A DNA stretch of 64,000 nt. It comes from Treponema sp. (lineage in GTDB: Bacteria; Spirochaetota; Spirochaetia; Treponematales; Treponemataceae). The DNA lies in NCBI GenBank assembly GCA_024698325.1, contig JAILRG010000103.1, positions 1-64,000 on the forward strand, read 5' to 3'. The notes beneath the pieces were generated by a model. The model was given only the letters and a program-made list of their open reading frames with translations, made no database searches and was not told the origin of the DNA. Below are positions 36,939 through 46,113 of this stretch, piece by piece (within the stretch, counting starts at the first letter, position 1; each line of letters begins with the position of its first letter). The translations under genes were made by a program, and so were the position numbers.

Positions 36939-39356
36939 ATGGGTGTAAAGAAAAGCATGCTCTGGCGTCTTGCGGGCGCCGGCGTCTGTGCAATGCTTTT
37001 GTGTGCATCGTGCAAGTCTTCAAGCGATGCTTCTGGCGACGACACTGGTTCTTCGAGTACTGTTGTGGTGGAAGGTTCTCCCGTTCAGGTTGATTACACC
37101 GGTCCTACCTACACAGATAATTATGTAGACATCGCAAGTTTTTCAAACAAAGACCAGTGGAATCTTTCCAACGTGCACGACCCGACTGTCTTTAAGTGGG
37201 AGGACGACGGCTACTACTACATGTTCGGAACCGATGCCAGCTACGGGAACGCCCACGATGACTACACTACCGGCGGCCACCACTTTCAGGGTAAGCGCTC
37301 AAAGAATCTGGTGGACTGGGAATGGGTTCCCGGCATCATGGACGAAGCTCCAGACTGGGTAGTCACCAGGTTGAATGAATACCGTACCGAAATGGGCGTT
37401 CCGACATTCAGCTCAAAAGATGATATCAGTTTCGGCTACTGGGCTCCCAGCGCCCGGGTCATCACGGTAGACGGCGAAACAAAAGTGCGCATGTACTACA
37501 GCATCGTAGTCGATAACTACATCAAAACTGGCGCCGTCAACACTACGGAAAACTTTGACAACAGCTGGACTGAGCGGGCCTTTATCGGCGTGGCAGAAAC
37601 GACAAATCCCAATGGCGGCGCTGATGCTTGGGAAGACAAGGGCTTTGTGCTCTGCTCCTCTTCAGACCGGGGCACCGACTACACCAGAAGCTCCACCAGC
37701 GACTGGAACGGCTACTTCTACTTTAACGCCATTGACCCCAGCTATTTTATCGATGACGATGGAAGCCACTGGCTGGTATACGGTAGCTGGCATTCAGGTT
37801 TTGCCCTGGTGCGCATAAATCCTGCCACCGGAAAAGTCGCCGCTGTCACGGGAAGCGACTATCTTTCCGGTACTGTTACCGGCGATTTTGAGATGGGCTT
37901 ACCGTGGTCGCCTAACGGCAGCATTACAAGTCCCAAACCGGAAGAGCTTATCAGCCAGGGCTACGGCACGCGCATTTATACGCGTAAGAATGGCTCAAGA
38001 TGGCAGGCAAGCGAAGGCCCCGAGCTGATAAAGAAAGACGGCTACTACTGGCTCTTCTTTGCAAACGATGAGCTGTCAGTGGCTTACCAGACCCGCGTCG
38101 TCCGCGCGACAAATATTGCAGGTCCTTACACCGACATCCGCGGACACGACTTTACTTTCGGAACCTCAAGTGCTGATAATTACCCGCTCCCGATTGTAAC
38201 GCACCCATACAAATTCCTCGACGAAGATAACGGCTTAGGTTCCTGCTACGGCTGGGTCGGTATCAGCCACTGCGCTCTTTTTCAGGATGATGCAGATGAC
38301 TGGTACTACATGAGTCAGCAGCGCCTGCCGGTAAATGTCGCCGGTAACGCCTATTCCAACGCAATTATGATGGGCGGCGTACGCAAAATCGCCTGGACAC
38401 CTTCCGATGTGGACGCTTGTTTGTGGCCGATTGCGCTTCCCGAGCGTTATGGCGGCATTCCGAAAACATACGGCGCCGTCGTAATAGCTGACATTCCCGG
38501 CACCTGGCAGCACATAAACCTTGTCTATACAAGCAATGGCGCAATGGACACTGCCAGCGAGCTTGTTCTTTCCTCTGACGGCACCATGAGCGGCGCATTT
38601 ACCGGAACATGGTCATTTAGCGAATCGGCTCAGACGCTGACGCTTATTCCTGCAACCGGCACAAAGATGACGGTAACCGTTGCCCGCGAAATTGACTGGG
38701 AGAGAAATCCGCGTACGGCAACTATCGTGTATGCAGGCATACATGGAAACACGAGCACGACGAGCGATAATAAAACGTTCTGGGGAAAGAAAGGCGAACC
38801 GTACAAGGCAAGTGCATCTGAAAGTGACTGGACTGAAACGAGCACATCGCTTACCTACACTGGAAGCAGCACGTCAAATATCCTCATTCCGGCCTTCAGC
38901 GTTACCGCAAGCGAAGGTTTTACGATTGAGTTTACGCTGAATGATGCGCTTTCAAACTACAGCGATAATGACTGGACAACAAAGCTCCTTTCATACGAAG
39001 GCTGCTATGTTACGATTCCGAACCTTGACCCTTATAACAATACAATTTCTGGCAGTACGCTGACAGGAAAAAATGCCTATCCGACGGCAAATGGCGCTAC
39101 GCTCGAAAGCGGCTATGATTACACATTCCCGTGGGGAGCTGAATACAAAATAAAAATCACCTTCAGCGCAGACGAAATCGTCTGGTACCGCGACGGAACG
39201 AAAGTGCTTACCTACAGCGCAGGCTTGTGGGGCAGCAGTTCTGATCTGGCAGAGTTTGTCGGCTATTATGCGACCGGACTTGCGGCAGAAGCCGTAACGT
39301 TCAACGCTGCCGGCATGAATATCACTGACCTAACCATAACAAAAGGTTGTAATTAA
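36939..39356 (+). CDS. Glycoside hydrolase family 43-type lipoprotein (arabinan endo-1,5-alpha-L-arabinosidase-like)
   Basis: Lipobox AMLLCASCKSS; NVHDPTVFKWEDDGYYYMFGTD, NAIDPSYFIDDDGSHWLVYGSWHSG, EGPELIKKDGYYWLFFAND. Confidence 0.92.
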   Translation: MGVKKSMLWRLAGAGVCAMLLCASCKSSSDASGDDTGSSSTVVVEGSPVQVDYTGPTYTDNYVDIASFSNKDQWNLSNVHDPTVFKWEDDGYYYMFGTDASYGNAHDDYTTGGHHFQGKRSKNLVDWEWVPGIMDEAPDWVVTRLNEYRTEMGVPTFSSKDDISFGYWAPSARVITVDGETKVRMYYSIVVDNYIKTGAVNTTENFDNSWTERAFIGVAETTNPNGGADAWEDKGFVLCSSSDRGTDYTRSSTSDWNGYFYFNAIDPSYFIDDDGSHWLVYGSWHSGFALVRINPATGKVAAVTGSDYLSGTVTGDFEMGLPWSPNGSITSPKPEELISQGYGTRIYTRKNGSRWQASEGPELIKKDGYYWLFFANDELSVAYQTRVVRATNIAGPYTDIRGHDFTFGTSSADNYPLPIVTHPYKFLDEDNGLGSCYGWVGISHCALFQDDADDWYYMSQQRLPVNVAGNAYSNAIMMGGVRKIAWTPSDVDACLWPIALPERYGGIPKTYGAVVIADIPGTWQHINLVYTSNGAMDTASELVLSSDGTMSGAFTGTWSFSESAQTLTLIPATGTKMTVTVAREIDWERNPRTATIVYAGIHGNTSTTSDNKTFWGKKGEPYKASASESDWTETSTSLTYTGSSTSNILIPAFSVTASEGFTIEFTLNDALSNYSDNDWTTKLLSYEGCYVTIPNLDPYNNTISGSTLTGKNAYPTANGATLESGYDYTFPWGAEYKIKITFSADEIVWYRDGTKVLTYSAGLWGSSSDLAEFVGYYATGLAAEAVTFNAAGMNITDLTITKGCN

Positions 39357-39372
39357 AAATAAGGTCTGGGTG

Positions 39373-39420
39373 GGAGGCCAGCCTGTCTGCAGGATTTTTG
39401 CAGGCAGGCTTTTTTTTGCT
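39373..39420 (+). terminator. Intrinsic terminator after the GH43 gene
   Basis: gcctgtctgcaggatttttgcaggcaggcttttttttgc. Confidence 0.85.
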
Positions 39421-39862
39421 ACAGCAGCTCGGAATCGACAAGCTTTATGTAACTCAGCCCGTCGACAGTTTCGACGTGGTAGCGGCCGACGACGGTAATT
39501 TCGGAATTTATCTGCGGGTAGTCGGCAGGGTAGGTGGCATCCGGATTTTTCAGCACGAACTCCATGCCCTGTGCACAGCAGGCGGTTGCATCCTGAATGA
39601 TGCATGCATAGCTCCGGTGCTTTTTTCCGCCGTCTTCATATTCAAATACGTCGAAGGTGCCGTGCATTCGGATTTTTTTTCCTTCGTAGCGGTCCGGCTC
39701 CATCATCATGTTAAAGACTTCGGCATACACCATCGTTGCGCTAAAGCGGGTTAAGTCGATGTCTACGTCTTTTTTAGCCGTACCCGCAGTTTTTTTCTGT
39801 GCAAAGCACAAAGACAGGGTCAGACAGAGGCAGAGGCCTGCAGTAAAAAGCGCTTTTTTCAC
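39419..39862 (-). CDS. Exported YcgQ/TIGR03943-C-like OB-fold protein
   Basis: Signal peptide; YEGKKIRMHGTFDVFEYEDGGKKHRSYACIIQDATACCAQGMEFVL; overlaps znuB by ATGA. Confidence 0.65.
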   Translation of the reverse strand: MKKALFTAGLCLCLTLSLCFAQKKTAGTAKKDVDIDLTRFSATMVYAEVFNMMMEPDRYEGKKIRMHGTFDVFEYEDGGKKHRSYACIIQDATACCAQGMEFVLKNPDATYPADYPQINSEITVVGRYHVETVDGLSYIKLVDSELL

Positions 39863-40701
39863 TGTACGGCTCCTTTGATGATTGCGCAGACAGTAAACAC
39901 GACGATGTCGACGGCGACAATGGTTGCCCCGACCGGAGTTCCGGCACCGATTGAAATCATCATTCCGGTGAATGCGCTCACGACTGAAAGAATCGCAGAC
40001 CAGACAGTAACTTTCTTAAAGCTTTTGAACAGGCGCATGGCAGTCATGGCCGGAAAAATCACGAGTGCGGAAATCAGCAGGGAGCCTACCAGATTCATTG
40101 CAAGCACGATGATGACTGCGATAACGACCGCCAGCAGCAGATTGTACGCTTCGGTGTGAATGCCTGTCGCCTTTGCAAAGTTTTCGTCAAAGGTGACAGA
40201 AAAAAGCTTGTTGTAAAACAAAACAAACAGCACGACGACGATTACTGACAGCACGATACTCAGTACCACTTCGTTTTTTGTAAGCGTAAGGATTGACGTT
40301 GAGCCGAACAGCGTGCTGCAGACATCCCCCGAAAGGTTTGAGGATGGGGAAAAAATGTTCATCAGCAGGTAGCCGATGGCAAGGGCGCCGACCGACAGCA
40401 TTGCGATTGCCGCGTCTCCGCGGATTTTAGCTTTTTCGCCGCCTTTTAAGAGCAGCACGGCACAGATGACGGTAACCGGAAGCACCAGCAGCATGTCGTT
40501 TGTAAGTCCGACGACAGCGGATATTGCCATGGCGCCGAAAGCAACGTGACTTAAGCCGTCGCCGATATAGGAAAAGCGGCGTAGAACGAGTGTTACGCCC
40601 AGCAGGGATGAACACAATGCGATAAGGATGCCTGTAATCAGCGCGTACTGAACGAACGGATACTGCAGGTACTCCCTGAACGTTCCCAGTAATTCAATCA
40701 T
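39859..40701 (-). CDS. znuB: Metal ABC transporter permease (ZnuB-like)
   Basis: FSYIGDGLSHVAFGAMAIS; ALVIFPAMTAM; ABC-3 family. Confidence 0.92.
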   Translation of the reverse strand: MIELLGTFREYLQYPFVQYALITGILIALCSSLLGVTLVLRRFSYIGDGLSHVAFGAMAISAVVGLTNDMLLVLPVTVICAVLLLKGGEKAKIRGDAAIAMLSVGALAIGYLLMNIFSPSSNLSGDVCSTLFGSTSILTLTKNEVVLSIVLSVIVVVLFVLFYNKLFSVTFDENFAKATGIHTEAYNLLLAVVIAVIIVLAMNLVGSLLISALVIFPAMTAMRLFKSFKKVTVWSAILSVVSAFTGMMISIGAGTPVGATIVAVDIVVFTVCAIIKGAVQ

Positions 40702-41390
40702 AGTTTCTCCGTAAAATGCTTTCCCTGTTCTGACTGCAGGAAGGCTTCTTTTGTGCCGAAAAAGCGGTTTGTTCCCATAAAAAGCACATGCGTCGCATAT
40801 TTGACGGCGCTCATGTCGTGCGTAATCATGATGACGGTAAGCCCCTGTCTGTTGTATTCAGCAATGGAAGCGTACAATTCTTCCGTCACTTTAGGATCCA
40901 GGCCTGCAACCGGCTCATCCAGCACGAGCATGCTTTCTGTCGCGCACATAGCCCGCGCAAGCAGAACCCGCTGCTGCTGACCGCCGGAAAGTTCCCGGAA
41001 GCTGCGGTGCGCAATCGGCAGAATCGAAAGCTTTTCCATGACGGCGCGCGCCTGCTGTTTTTCTGCTGCCCGGTAAAATGGCCTGAAGCCGAGTCTGCTC
41101 TGGCAGCCGGAAAGCACAATCTCTTCAACTGTTGCGGGAAAATCTTTTTGTACCCGGGTCTGCTGCGGAAGGTAGCCAATCTGCGCCGTGGAAAATCCTT
41201 TTTTTAAGGTGATGGTACCTGCCAGCGGTTTTCTGAGTCCGACGAGTGTTTTTATAAGCGTTGATTTTCCGGCTCCGTTTTCGCCGAGGACGCAAAGATA
41301 CTCGCCGTCATTCACACTGAAAGATATGCCCTGTGCAATTCCCGGCTGTTCATAGCCGATTGTCAGGTTGTCGCATTGTAAACAGACCAT
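40698..41390 (-). CDS. znuC: Metal ABC transporter ATP-binding protein (ZnuC-like)
   Basis: GENGAGKSTLIKTLVGL, ELSGGQQQRVLLARAM, LDEPVAGLD; start at MVCLQCDN because the promoter overlaps the longer ORF start. Confidence 0.92.
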   Translation of the reverse strand: MVCLQCDNLTIGYEQPGIAQGISFSVNDGEYLCVLGENGAGKSTLIKTLVGLRKPLAGTITLKKGFSTAQIGYLPQQTRVQKDFPATVEEIVLSGCQSRLGFRPFYRAAEKQQARAVMEKLSILPIAHRSFRELSGGQQQRVLLARAMCATESMLVLDEPVAGLDPKVTEELYASIAEYNRQGLTVIMITHDMSAVKYATHVLFMGTNRFFGTKEAFLQSEQGKHFTEKL

Positions 41391-41427
41391 GCCGTTACTC
41401 CTGTACCATTTTCCGCAGAATGTTTGC

Positions 41428-41455
41428 ATTATACGGATTAGTACGGCTCTGTCAA
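41428..41455 (-). promoter_or_regulatory. Consensus sigma-70 promoter for znuC
   Basis: Minus strand TTGACA - 16 bp - TATAAT. Confidence 0.8.
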
Positions 41456-41457
41456 TA

Positions 41458-41472
41458 TGAGAGTGATTTTCA
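41458..41472. promoter_or_regulatory. Fur/Zur-like box next to the znuC -35
   Basis: TGAGAGTGATTTTCA: 11 of 14 positions match the 7-1-7 TGATAATnATTATCA consensus. Confidence 0.4.
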
Positions 41473-41577
41473 AATTCGCGCAGCGTGCGCGAAGTGCGTG
41501 GCGTGCAGGGGCGGTCGTTGTGCGGAGTGCGCGGTCTGCTGTGCTTTTATGGCGCCGGGCAGGTCGCTGTGCCGGGC

Positions 41578-42060
41578 TTACAGCACCAGATCGCAGGTTT
41601 CGGCTTTTGCCGCGCGCACCAGGTCGGCTGGCGCAAGCACAATCTGCTCTCCCCGCAGACCCGCGCTGATGTACACTTTTTCGTGCTGGAGAACGCTTTC
41701 ATCGATGAACGTGCGGAATGAGCGTTTCATGCCGAGCGGGGAGCAGCCGCCGCGGATGTAGCCGGTAAGCGCAAGCAGCTCATCTGGTTTTACTGGCGTC
41801 ACTTCCTTTGCGCCGCACGCCTGCCGCGCCTTTTTCAGGTTGATTTCGTGCTCTGCGCTCTGCAGAAATACAACGACTTCCTTTTTTTCCGTCCGCATGA
41901 CGATTGTCTTGTACACGGCGGCTGCATCAATGCCAAGCTTTTCTGCGATTCCTGCTGCGGCTCCGCGACTTAATTCGTGTTCGCCGTCATCATCATAGCT
42001 CTTTGTTTCATAACTGATTTTCAGCCCATCCAAAATGCGCATTGCGTTTGTCTTCTTCAT
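41578..42060 (-). CDS. ybaK: Cys-tRNA(Pro) deacylase YbaK/EbsC
   Basis: TNAMRILDGLKISYETKSYD, YKTIVMRTEKKEVVVFLQSAEHEINLKKA, GYIRGGCSPLGMKR. Confidence 0.93.
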   Translation of the reverse strand: MKKTNAMRILDGLKISYETKSYDDDGEHELSRGAAAGIAEKLGIDAAAVYKTIVMRTEKKEVVVFLQSAEHEINLKKARQACGAKEVTPVKPDELLALTGYIRGGCSPLGMKRSFRTFIDESVLQHEKVYISAGLRGEQIVLAPADLVRAAKAETCDLVL

Positions 42061-42063
42061 ATT

Positions 42064-42678
42064 TTACTCCATGCTTTTTATTGTTACCGTTGCGTGCCGT
42101 AATCGCATCAGGTTATACAGCGTGCGCCGTTCCTCACCGCGCCCATACAAAAAATACGATGCAGGTTCCCAGAGCGCCACCCAGCCGATAATACCAAAAC
42201 TTTCGCTTAATATGCTGTAGAGCGGGCGGGCGTCTGCATGTACGCGGCAAAAATGTGCTGCCCACAGAAAAGCTCCCAGCACAAGGATGCCTGCTGCCAG
42301 CCGTTTTAGCCAGCGGAGCATGGATTTGCGGTTCTGCAGAATCTGCTCCTGTGCACGGCGCGTAAAATGTTTTGCGCACGCCTGCCTCATAATCTCGCTG
42401 TCGTACAGAGAAACATCATCGGCCAAAAACGTAAGCGCAATGCGTGCTTTTGATGATTTGTAGGCAAGCTCCTTAAAAATGTATGCTTCGATTTCGCCTG
42501 AAAGCTCCCGTTCCTGAAGTGGCGAAGGATCGTAGGGGTTGTACAGTTCCTTCCCTGAATGCAGCCGGATAAAGACCGTGTCTTCATGGTAGAGCTGCGA
42601 CAATTTTTTTATCAGATGTGCCTTTTTCTCGCGTTTTGCAAGCGCCCGGGCTGTGTTTCTGTCACTAAACATGAGCAT
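42064..42678 (-). CDS. Hypothetical membrane protein
   Basis: 204 aa; TM segments near the C-terminus. Confidence 0.7.
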   Translation of the reverse strand: MLMFSDRNTARALAKREKKAHLIKKLSQLYHEDTVFIRLHSGKELYNPYDPSPLQERELSGEIEAYIFKELAYKSSKARIALTFLADDVSLYDSEIMRQACAKHFTRRAQEQILQNRKSMLRWLKRLAAGILVLGAFLWAAHFCRVHADARPLYSILSESFGIIGWVALWEPASYFLYGRGEERRTLYNLMRLRHATVTIKSME

Positions 42679-42749
42679 ACTATAGCCGATTTAAAAAAAA
42701 TGCGCTATCTTAAATGGCAAAACAGTCAATTTGCATACGAGGTAAATAT

Positions 42750-44024
42750 ATGGCTAAGAAAACACCCATGACACTGTTGTGCGGGTATCTCGGCGCGGGA
42801 AAGACCACGCTTTTGAATCAGGTTCTGAACAATCAGAAGGGCTATAAAGTCGCCGTTATTGTAAACGACATCGGCGAAGTAAACGTGGACGAAAAGCTGA
42901 TTGCAAACGGCGCTAAAATCACCGATACATCAAGCATCGTGCCGCTGACAAACGGCTGTATCTGCTGTACGCTCAAAACCCAGCTTGCGCAGAACATCGA
43001 AAATCTGATTAAGACCGGAAAATACGACTACATCATGATTGAGGCTAGCGGCGTGTGTGAGCCGATGCCGATTGCGCAGGAGCTTGAGACAATCAAAAAT
43101 GGCGTTCTCGACAACGTCGTTGGCGTTGTTGACGCAGCCCGTCTGGTTGACGAGTTTGCCGGCGGCGACAAACTGCTTGCGAAGGAAAAAATCGGCGAGG
43201 AAGACATCGAAAGCCTGCTCGTCCAGCAGATTGAGTTCTGCTCTACGCTTGTCATTAACAAGAAAGACCTTGTTACCGAAGATCAGTTCAAGAAAGTGCG
43301 CAAGGTAATCGATGCGCTGCACCCCGGCGTACATATCATCGAAACAGATCACGGTAATGTTGACGTTGCAGAAGTGCTTGCAACCGGAAGCTTTGACTTT
43401 GAGAAAGTGTACGCAAGCGCAGGCTGGTGCAAGAAGCTCGAAGAGGGCGAAATCGACGACGATGACGACGATGAGCATGATGAGCACCATCACCACGAGC
43501 ACGAGCACAATCCCGCACACGGCGAGGAAGGTCACGAGTGCGAGCATCATGCAGAGCATGATGAACATTGCGAGCATCATCATGACGACGATGACGAGCA
43601 TGAGCACGGACATCACCACCACCATCACGAGCACCGCCACGAAGGCGAAAGCGAGGATGAGTACGGCATCGGTACTTTCGTCTACTACCGCAGAAAGCCG
43701 TTTGACCGCATAAAGCTTGATGAGTATGCAAACAAGTGGCCGCGCAACATCATTCGCTGCAAGGGTCTGCTCTGGTTCAGCGATGAGGAAGAGATGGCGT
43801 ATGTGTTCGAGACGAGTGGCCGCCAGATTCAGGCTGGTTACTCAGGTCAGTGGGTGGCTGCAGCTCCTGCTGGCGAACAGAAAAAGATTCTTGCCGCTAA
43901 CCCGCAGATTGCTGCCGAATGGGATGAAAAAGTCGGCGACCGCATGGTTAAACTCTGCATTATCGGTCAGAATCTGGACAAGGCAAAAATCAGCGCAGAG
44001 CTGGATGCCTGCCTTGCAAAATAA
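42750..44024 (+). CDS. COG0523 / G3E GTPase with long His/Asp-rich metal-binding tract
   Basis: GYLGAGKTTLLNQVLNN, NGCICCTL, NKKDLV; EIDDDDDDEHDEHHHHEHEHNPAHGEEGHECEHHAEHDEHCEHHHDDDDEHEHGHHHHHHEHRHEG. Confidence 0.95.
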   Translation: MAKKTPMTLLCGYLGAGKTTLLNQVLNNQKGYKVAVIVNDIGEVNVDEKLIANGAKITDTSSIVPLTNGCICCTLKTQLAQNIENLIKTGKYDYIMIEASGVCEPMPIAQELETIKNGVLDNVVGVVDAARLVDEFAGGDKLLAKEKIGEEDIESLLVQQIEFCSTLVINKKDLVTEDQFKKVRKVIDALHPGVHIIETDHGNVDVAEVLATGSFDFEKVYASAGWCKKLEEGEIDDDDDDEHDEHHHHEHEHNPAHGEEGHECEHHAEHDEHCEHHHDDDDEHEHGHHHHHHEHRHEGESEDEYGIGTFVYYRRKPFDRIKLDEYANKWPRNIIRCKGLLWFSDEEEMAYVFETSGRQIQAGYSGQWVAAAPAGEQKKILAANPQIAAEWDEKVGDRMVKLCIIGQNLDKAKISAELDACLAK

Positions 44025-44039
44025 ACGGTAATCGAAACA

Positions 44040-44073
44040 AAGAGAGCGGCCTTAAAAAGCCGCTCTTTTTTTA
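44040..44073. terminator. Intrinsic terminator
   Basis: agagcggccttaaaaagccgctcttttttt. Confidence 0.85.
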
Positions 44074-45717
44074 GCAGAGTTTTACCGCGTCCTCAAACGA
44101 AAGCGGTTTCCCCCAGACAAATCCCTGCACAAAGTCGCATTTATGTTCCTTAAGCACGCCTATCTGGTGCTCATTTTCTACGCCTTCGGAGATAACTTCG
44201 CAGTTCATGATGTGGCCCATGTAGATGACTGAATCCACCAGGTCGCGGATGTTCTGGTTGCTTTCGATGTCGTCAATAAGACTCTTGTCTATTTTAAGCA
44301 GGTTTATCGGAAGCTTCATCAGCTGCGCGATTGATGTGTAGCCGGTTCCAAAGTCATCAAGCGCAACTTTTACGCCGACGTTTCGGAGATTCAGAATGTT
44401 TGCGATTGTAATCTCCATTGAATCAGCAAGCGAGTATTCGGTGATTTCAATTTCCAGGCGGTTTGCCGGAAAGCCCGTGTTTTTAAGCATGGTTGTGACT
44501 CTTTCGGCAAAGTCTGCCGAGCCGATGTTTTTTGCGGAGACGTTAATCGAAATCATAAACGTGCCGGGCTTTTCTTCTATCACCGGCTTAAATTCCGTCA
44601 TCGCCCGCTGCAGGACATAATCATCGATTTTCAAAATCAAATTTGATTTTTCGGCTGCAGGAATAAACGCTGCCGGGCTTATGACCGTGCCGTCGCTCCT
44701 CCTGCACCTGATGAGCGTCTCAAACCCCCGGAGCTTGTGGTCGGAAAGCGTATACTGCGGCTGGTAGACGAGGTAGAACCAGTTGTGTTCCAGCGCTTCC
44801 CGTATCAGGTTTTCGGCCTCGCGCTGCTGTGCCTCTGAATTCTCCAGATCGCTGGAAAAAAAGCAGAGTTTTTTCTGCTCTGTTTTCTTTGCGGCATTGA
44901 GTGCTGTGTCGGCCTTTGTGATGAGCGAAGTCCCGTCTGTCGCATCCTGAGGAAATGCCGCTACTCCTGCCGCCATGAAAACTGTCGCTCCGGGCGCCGT
45001 TGCTGTCAGCTCGCCTTTTTTTAGCGGCAGCGTAAAGTGTTCCGGTTTAATCAGCTCTTCGATAATTGAACGGGCAGTGCGTTCGTCCTCAAAAAACAGC
45101 ATGAAGGTGGCGCCTGTAATCTTAAAAATACGCTCTCGTTTCCCTGCCGAGCGGATTAAGCGTTCGGCGGTTTTCTGGAGGATATAGTCCCCCATCTGTA
45201 TGCCGTAAGTGTCATTTATGTGCTTAAACCCTTCGATTTCAAGGCTGGCCAGAAAAAACGGCTTTCCTTGCAAAATCTTATTGTCGAGGTCTTCGCTAAA
45301 TTTCCGGCGGTTGTACAGTCCGGTGATGAAATCTGTCTGACTGCTGACGGCAGCCCGCTTGTAAAACTTGTAGACGATAAACAGCGTAAGAACCGAAATG
45401 AGGGAACTGAGTATGGCTGGAAGCGGGGCAAGCGAGCGTTTGCAGAGGATGTCAATCAAACTGCTCGTCAGATTCAGGCTGATGATGATAAGCGCAATGA
45501 CTAAACCGATGCTGTAGTCTATAAACAGCATGACGGTGCAGAAAAGGGAGCGCAGGCCGGTAAGCACCCCCTGGATTGAGCTGAGTGGAATGGAGAAAGA
45601 GCCGAGAGACAGTACGTGTTCGCTTGATTCTGCAATCTGATGGACGAATACGCTGCAGACAAAGTTTGCCAGAATACAGAGCAGCAGCAGCCATGTCTTT
45701 CGTACGCTAGATTTCAC
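44071..45717 (-). CDS. c-di-GMP phosphodiesterase with degenerate GGDEF and EAL domains
   Basis: GGDEF position reads TGATF; EAL-domain motifs FETLIRCR, DDFGTGYTS, LLKIDKSLI, VISEGVENEHQ, QGFVWGKP. Confidence 0.92.
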   Translation of the reverse strand: MKSSVRKTWLLLLCILANFVCSVFVHQIAESSEHVLSLGSFSIPLSSIQGVLTGLRSLFCTVMLFIDYSIGLVIALIIISLNLTSSLIDILCKRSLAPLPAILSSLISVLTLFIVYKFYKRAAVSSQTDFITGLYNRRKFSEDLDNKILQGKPFFLASLEIEGFKHINDTYGIQMGDYILQKTAERLIRSAGKRERIFKITGATFMLFFEDERTARSIIEELIKPEHFTLPLKKGELTATAPGATVFMAAGVAAFPQDATDGTSLITKADTALNAAKKTEQKKLCFFSSDLENSEAQQREAENLIREALEHNWFYLVYQPQYTLSDHKLRGFETLIRCRRSDGTVISPAAFIPAAEKSNLILKIDDYVLQRAMTEFKPVIEEKPGTFMISINVSAKNIGSADFAERVTTMLKNTGFPANRLEIEITEYSLADSMEITIANILNLRNVGVKVALDDFGTGYTSIAQLMKLPINLLKIDKSLIDDIESNQNIRDLVDSVIYMGHIMNCEVISEGVENEHQIGVLKEHKCDFVQGFVWGKPLSFEDAVKLC

Positions 45718-45800
45718 TATGCATTTTCTCCTTAATAAAAGGTAAAGGAATTATAGCGGACAAGACCACAAAAAACAAATAAAAAAATTAAAAAAATAAC

Positions 45801-45828
45801 TTGCATTATTGGCAGCCTGTGGTATCAT
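45801..45828 (+). promoter_or_regulatory. Sigma-70-type promoter of the structured RNA
   Basis: TTGCAT (45801-45806), 16 bp, TATCAT (45823-45828). Confidence 0.6.
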
Positions 45829-45834
45829 AAAAAC

Positions 45835-46035
45835 GTAGTCAGGAGCGAGATGAGGACGCAAACCGGCTGCACGAACAGGAGGCGTTATGCAATTTCCGAC
45901 AAAAAGAGCCGACCTTTTTAAGGTCTTGTAACTGACAAAATCCACCTGCGGTAATGCAGGGCTACATACAATGCCATTCAACTGCGGTTGAATCGAGGCA
46001 ACCTATAAACCGCCAGAAGCTGGCGGTTTTCTTTT
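45835..46035 (+). ncRNA. Candidate structured RNA or leader, about 200 nt, ending in an intrinsic terminator
   Basis: Hairpins GACCTT-TTT-AAGGTC (45911-45925), CCTGC/GCAGG (45945-45960), TGCC.ATTCAAC-TGCG-GTTGAAT.GGCA (45972-46000), terminator AACCGCCA-GAAGC-TGGCGGTT plus U-tract (46008-46035). Confidence 0.6.
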
Positions 46036-46113
46036 TGCTCCGGTGGCTCGAGGGGGGGCATTCCTGTTGTATAAAACAGATTCCTCCCGTATACTGCGCG
46101 GCGGAGTAAATGG

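Noticed and set aside
42930-43640. 236-aa minus-strand ORF rich in Val/Met/Leu
   Set aside because: Reverse complement of the His/Asp codon tract of the GTPase gene; mimics a membrane protein but is an artefact.
43312-43713. Ser/Thr/Met-rich 133-aa plus-strand ORF
   Set aside because: Alternative frame of the same His-rich repeat; no RBS.
45835-46035. tmRNA, SRP RNA or RNase P RNA
   Set aside because: No tRNA-like CCA end or ALAA tag, no GGAAGG/AGCA SRP apical motif, too short for RNase P RNA.
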